Assembly (NCBI RefSeq): GCF_000090795.2
Contig: NW_003546311.1
Location: forward strand, 51,585-115,584
Source of the DNA: Amphimedon queenslandica
Taxonomy: Eukaryota; Porifera; Demospongiae; Haplosclerida; Niphatidae
Reading direction: 5' to 3'
DNA length: 64,000 bases
A model generated the notes under the pieces. The model made no database searches, was not told the DNA's origin, and worked only from the letters and a program-made list of their open reading frames with translations. Positions within the stretch are counted from its first letter, which is position 1. The number at the start of each line of letters is the position of its first letter. Positions 61,213-64,000 of the stretch are shown piece by piece. The translations under genes were made by a program, and so were the position numbers.

Positions 61213-64000
61213 ATGGCCGGGGAAATAAAGCGAGCCAGCAGCTCTAGGAAGGAAGGAGGTTCCGATCCTGTCCCAGCCGTCTGCCGCCGACCAACCACTG
61301 ATCTCAAGGACGTGCAGGACATTCTCAAATCAGTAGTGAGCTCCAGCGAAGGGTAAGAGAGAGAGAGAGGGGGAGGGAGAGAATGAAAATAGATAGAAGA
61401 AAAGCAACTGTACAAATCCAGCCGTTCAAAATACTCTTGCTAGGTCATTTTATCCTACTAGACTGGGAAGAGAATGAAAATAGATAGAAGAAAGTAACTG
61501 TACAAATCCAGCCGTTCAAAATACTCTTGCTAGGTCATTTTATCCTACTAGACTGGGAAGAGAATGAAAATAGATAGAAGAAAAGTAACTGTACAAATCC
61601 AGCCGTTCAAAATACTCTTGCTAGGTCATTTTATCCTACTAGACTGGGAAGAGAATGAAAATAGATAGAAGAAAAGTAACTGTACAAATCCAGCCGTTCA
61701 AAATACTCTTGCTAGGTCATTTTATCCTACTAGACTGGGAAGAGAATGAAAATAGATAGAAGAAAAGTAACTGTACAAATCCAGCCGTTCAAAATACTCT
61801 TGCTAGGTCATTTTATCCTACTAGACTATCCAATTTGTACTAATTACAAATAGGATGGTGTGCTTGTTGAGAAGATACCAGATATCCATCTGCAGTCATT
61901 AGATATGCTCTGTTGTAGAGGGAGTTTACTTTATGTTGGGTTGTTTTGTGTTTAGTTTTGTGAGCAGACATACTTCAATAAACGAGGAAGAAGAGAAAAT
62001 GTCGTCTTCCAACAACCAGTTTAATCCCCCTCCTCCACTCTTGCTCCGTCAAATAACATCGCCTGTTTCATCACAGCCTCCGCCCATTTTAAGCGACACT
62101 GACCCTCCAGCTCCAGCTCCTCATGAAAAGAGCCCACCTAGCCCAGATGACATTGATGGATCAAGAGGAGTGGAGGCTGGACAAAGGAAAGGAGCTAAAC
62201 GTTCACCTTTATATGGAGAGATTATTGTATTGGGGTAAGACCCTGTAATTAGACACAGCTGATGTACATGTACTAGTCAACTTGCATCAGTTTCATGTAG
62301 TCTCAATGTCTTCATTGTCCCAAAGCATTACCTTGATAACATAACAATACTGATAACATCTACTAGTTATGTCTAAAGAGACGTTATTATTGTATTGAAT
62401 GTATCCCTCTGGGTCTTGTCTTTGTTATTTTTCAAGTTGACTGACATTATACAGAATGAATTATTATCCACATGACTTAGTTGTTGATTGCTAAACAGAA
62501 GATGCTAATCATTTCCTGACTGCTAGTACATTAACATGTCCCTCTTTCCTCTCCCTCTAATTTTAGAACTAATGGCACCCTCCTCTGTGCTCCTCTTAGT
62601 CCTAAAATGTCTCACAGTTTCGTTTTAAAGAAGCAACCAAAGTCTACCGGTGTATCACTGATCGTCAGAAATCCTGGGGTAATTAGAGAGAGAGAGAGAG
62701 AGGGGAGAAAGGGAGGGGGAGAGGGGGGAGAGGAGAGAGAGACCTCGCCTCTCATGGATGCATTTTATTCTCCCGCCTACTCACTGCCTTGGTTGTAGGA
62801 GTGCATAATTATTTATAGTATTTGGAAGCAACAGAAGACTGTTAGTGTCACACCTTTACTAACAATATTTGTCTCATTGTTTTGTCATACATGTACATGT
62901 ACATGTAGTTTACATTTACAATCTGTTCTCTCTTAGGATGCTGAATCTCTCTCTCGCGTTCACACCCATACTGTTGCCATGACAATGTCAAAGACAAAAA
63001 CATCAGTTATGGAGTTTGGGCCAGATCCATCAGTCGACATGTTTCAGGTAAAACGAGAAACACTAACCTCGTTTAAGAAATGTCTTTCTCTTATTTTTAC
63101 AGATTGGGCGATCTGCTGATTCAGCGATTGATTTTGTCGTTGTTGATACGATAGAAGAGGAAGCTGGGGAGGGAAGGAGAAGAGTCTTCAACAGCTCCAG
63201 TTCTGTTTCTAGATATTCGTGTCGTATTCTTTGTGAGAGAGAACCGCCTTACACAGCAAAGCTATATGCAGCAGCTTTTGATACTAACAGAAAAATACAA
63301 CTCTCAGTAATAACTAATGTATTGTTAATTATTATACTGACTGGTGACATGTATCTATCCAAACTACCCGTTTTAATTACTCTCTTGTTTCTCTTCTCTT
63401 GTTAGGCTGCTGCTCCCACCTGGTCCGACAGTGAAACAGGCGCCACTGATGGCCTCACGACTAATGGTGTGACTTTACTGAGACCACAGGGTGTGTTTGA
63501 GTCAGGGGTGGAGCCTGGTGAGTGGAGAGAGGTGACTGTAATGGGTAACCTCAGAGAGAGGAGACCACTTCGCTCCTCAAGAGAGCCAGGCCCACCAGTA
63601 AGCTATTGGGATTATCCTGTTGATCATCATGATTACAAATATTTATAGATACTAATGGAAACAAATGTCTTGACTGATGGCTGTCTGATTGACCTCTGTG
63701 GGGTGACACTGATGTGGAGGTCAGCAATGGGGCTTGACCATGGACCAGTACGTGAAGCAATACTTGATACTGTTATAATAATACTGTTGTACTCTTTCTG
63801 CTGTAGAGTAACACTTTGATCAGAGACAGACAAACGGCTCTCAATAACATGACCCCACAGTGCCCCGTTAATTTCATGACCCTTCACTTTAAAAGTGGAC
63901 GACTGGTCACTACGCCAGCGACAGAGACTGGCCTTGAAGGTGAAACACTGAGAGAGCCCTGGGTCTACATGAACTGTGGACATGTTTTCGGTCAGCACAG
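61213..64000 (+). CDS. PELI1: Pellino-type E3 ubiquitin ligase (partial, cut by window end)
   Basis: A RING-like E3 that ubiquitinates IRAK kinases in Toll/IL-1 signalling. From the first Met, about 120 residues are Pro/Ser-rich and disordered, longer than the vertebrate N-terminus. The FHA core then matches human Pellino-1: LYGEIIVLGTNGTL, FQIGRSADSAIDFVVVDT, SRYSCRILCEREPPYTAKLYAAAFD, TDGLTTNGV and GVFESGVEPGEWREVTVMGN. Human-like NVLTDGCLIDLCGVTLMWRSAMGL and QCPVNFMTL follow. The chain reaches PWVYMNCGHVFGQH, the first zinc-binding motif of the C-terminal RING-like domain, where the window ends. The first intron holds five copies of a 91-bp minisatellite. The start at MAGEIKR is the first Met in an exon that splices in frame into VSRHTS. 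Vertebrate PELI1-3 cannot be told apart here. Confidence 0.93.
61380..61828. repeat. Five-copy 91-bp minisatellite in the first Pellino intron
   Basis: Units start AGAATGAAAATAGATAGAAG at 61380, 61471, 61561, 61652 and 61743. They are nearly identical: the first has GCAACTG where the others have GTAACTG, and the second lacks one A. Each contains CCAGCCGTTCAAAATACTC and GGTCATTTTATCCTACTAGA. The near identity points to recent expansion or homogenisation. Confidence 0.97.

Noticed and set aside
61380-61828. Regular repeats that might be a CRISPR array
   Set aside because: The 91-bp units are directly adjacent, without unique spacers, and lie in an intron of an animal gene. This is a minisatellite.
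1-64000. Search for transposon or virus-derived coding sequence
   Set aside because: No reading frame resembling reverse transcriptase, integrase, transposase, capsid or envelope was recognised. All long frames are explained by host genes or low-complexity sequence.

Overview
The window is nuclear DNA of an early-branching animal, most likely a demosponge close to Amphimedon queenslandica (inferred from gene content and texture; no species marker was tested). It is AT-rich and gene-dense, with mostly short GT-AG introns. It carries animal-type genes: axonemal dynein, p190 RhoGAP with GTPase, pseudoGTPase and RhoGAP regions, Pellino and a CSRP-type LIM protein. No transposase or reverse transcriptase reading frame, tRNA, rRNA or CRISPR array was seen.

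Layout, left to right: outer-arm axonemal dynein heavy chain DNAH5/8 (-, 335-19720, about 50 exons); intronless cathepsin X/Z-like protease (+, 19913-20770); half-size ABCA transporter (-, 20974-25337); prefoldin subunit 4 (+, 25422-26153); CEP72-like centrosomal LRR/coiled-coil protein (-, 27288-29675); dienoyl-CoA isomerase ECH1 (+, 29758-31403); Pur-alpha (-, 31672-33111); an unrecognised SAM-domain, cysteine-rich protein (+, 33629-35656); p190 RhoGAP (+, 37262-47910); two-LIM CSRP-like protein (+, 48382-49351); a small SH3 protein (+, 49677-50418); VPS18 (-, 50754-56684); mitochondrial ABC transporter ABCB8 (+, 56873-60954); Pellino E3 ligase (+, from 61213, cut by the window end).

The genes form no pathway or operon. 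The striking architecture is transcriptional: five head-to-head pairs have start codons separated by about 82 to 517 bp, two of them by under 90 bp, so each pair probably shares a bidirectional promoter. Convergent neighbours are also closely packed.

The main non-coding signal is an intronic repeat family with a unit of about 180 bp. It carries a short palindrome around a TATAG core and occurs at eight places in six genes, in both orientations. A diverged four-copy array in ABCB8 has a different palindrome. Other points of note are a probable AT-AC (U12-type) intron in prefoldin 4, a five-copy 91-bp minisatellite in the first Pellino intron, and a duplicated YxxP phosphotyrosine-type motif in p190 RhoGAP that is kept at protein level while silent sites have diverged.
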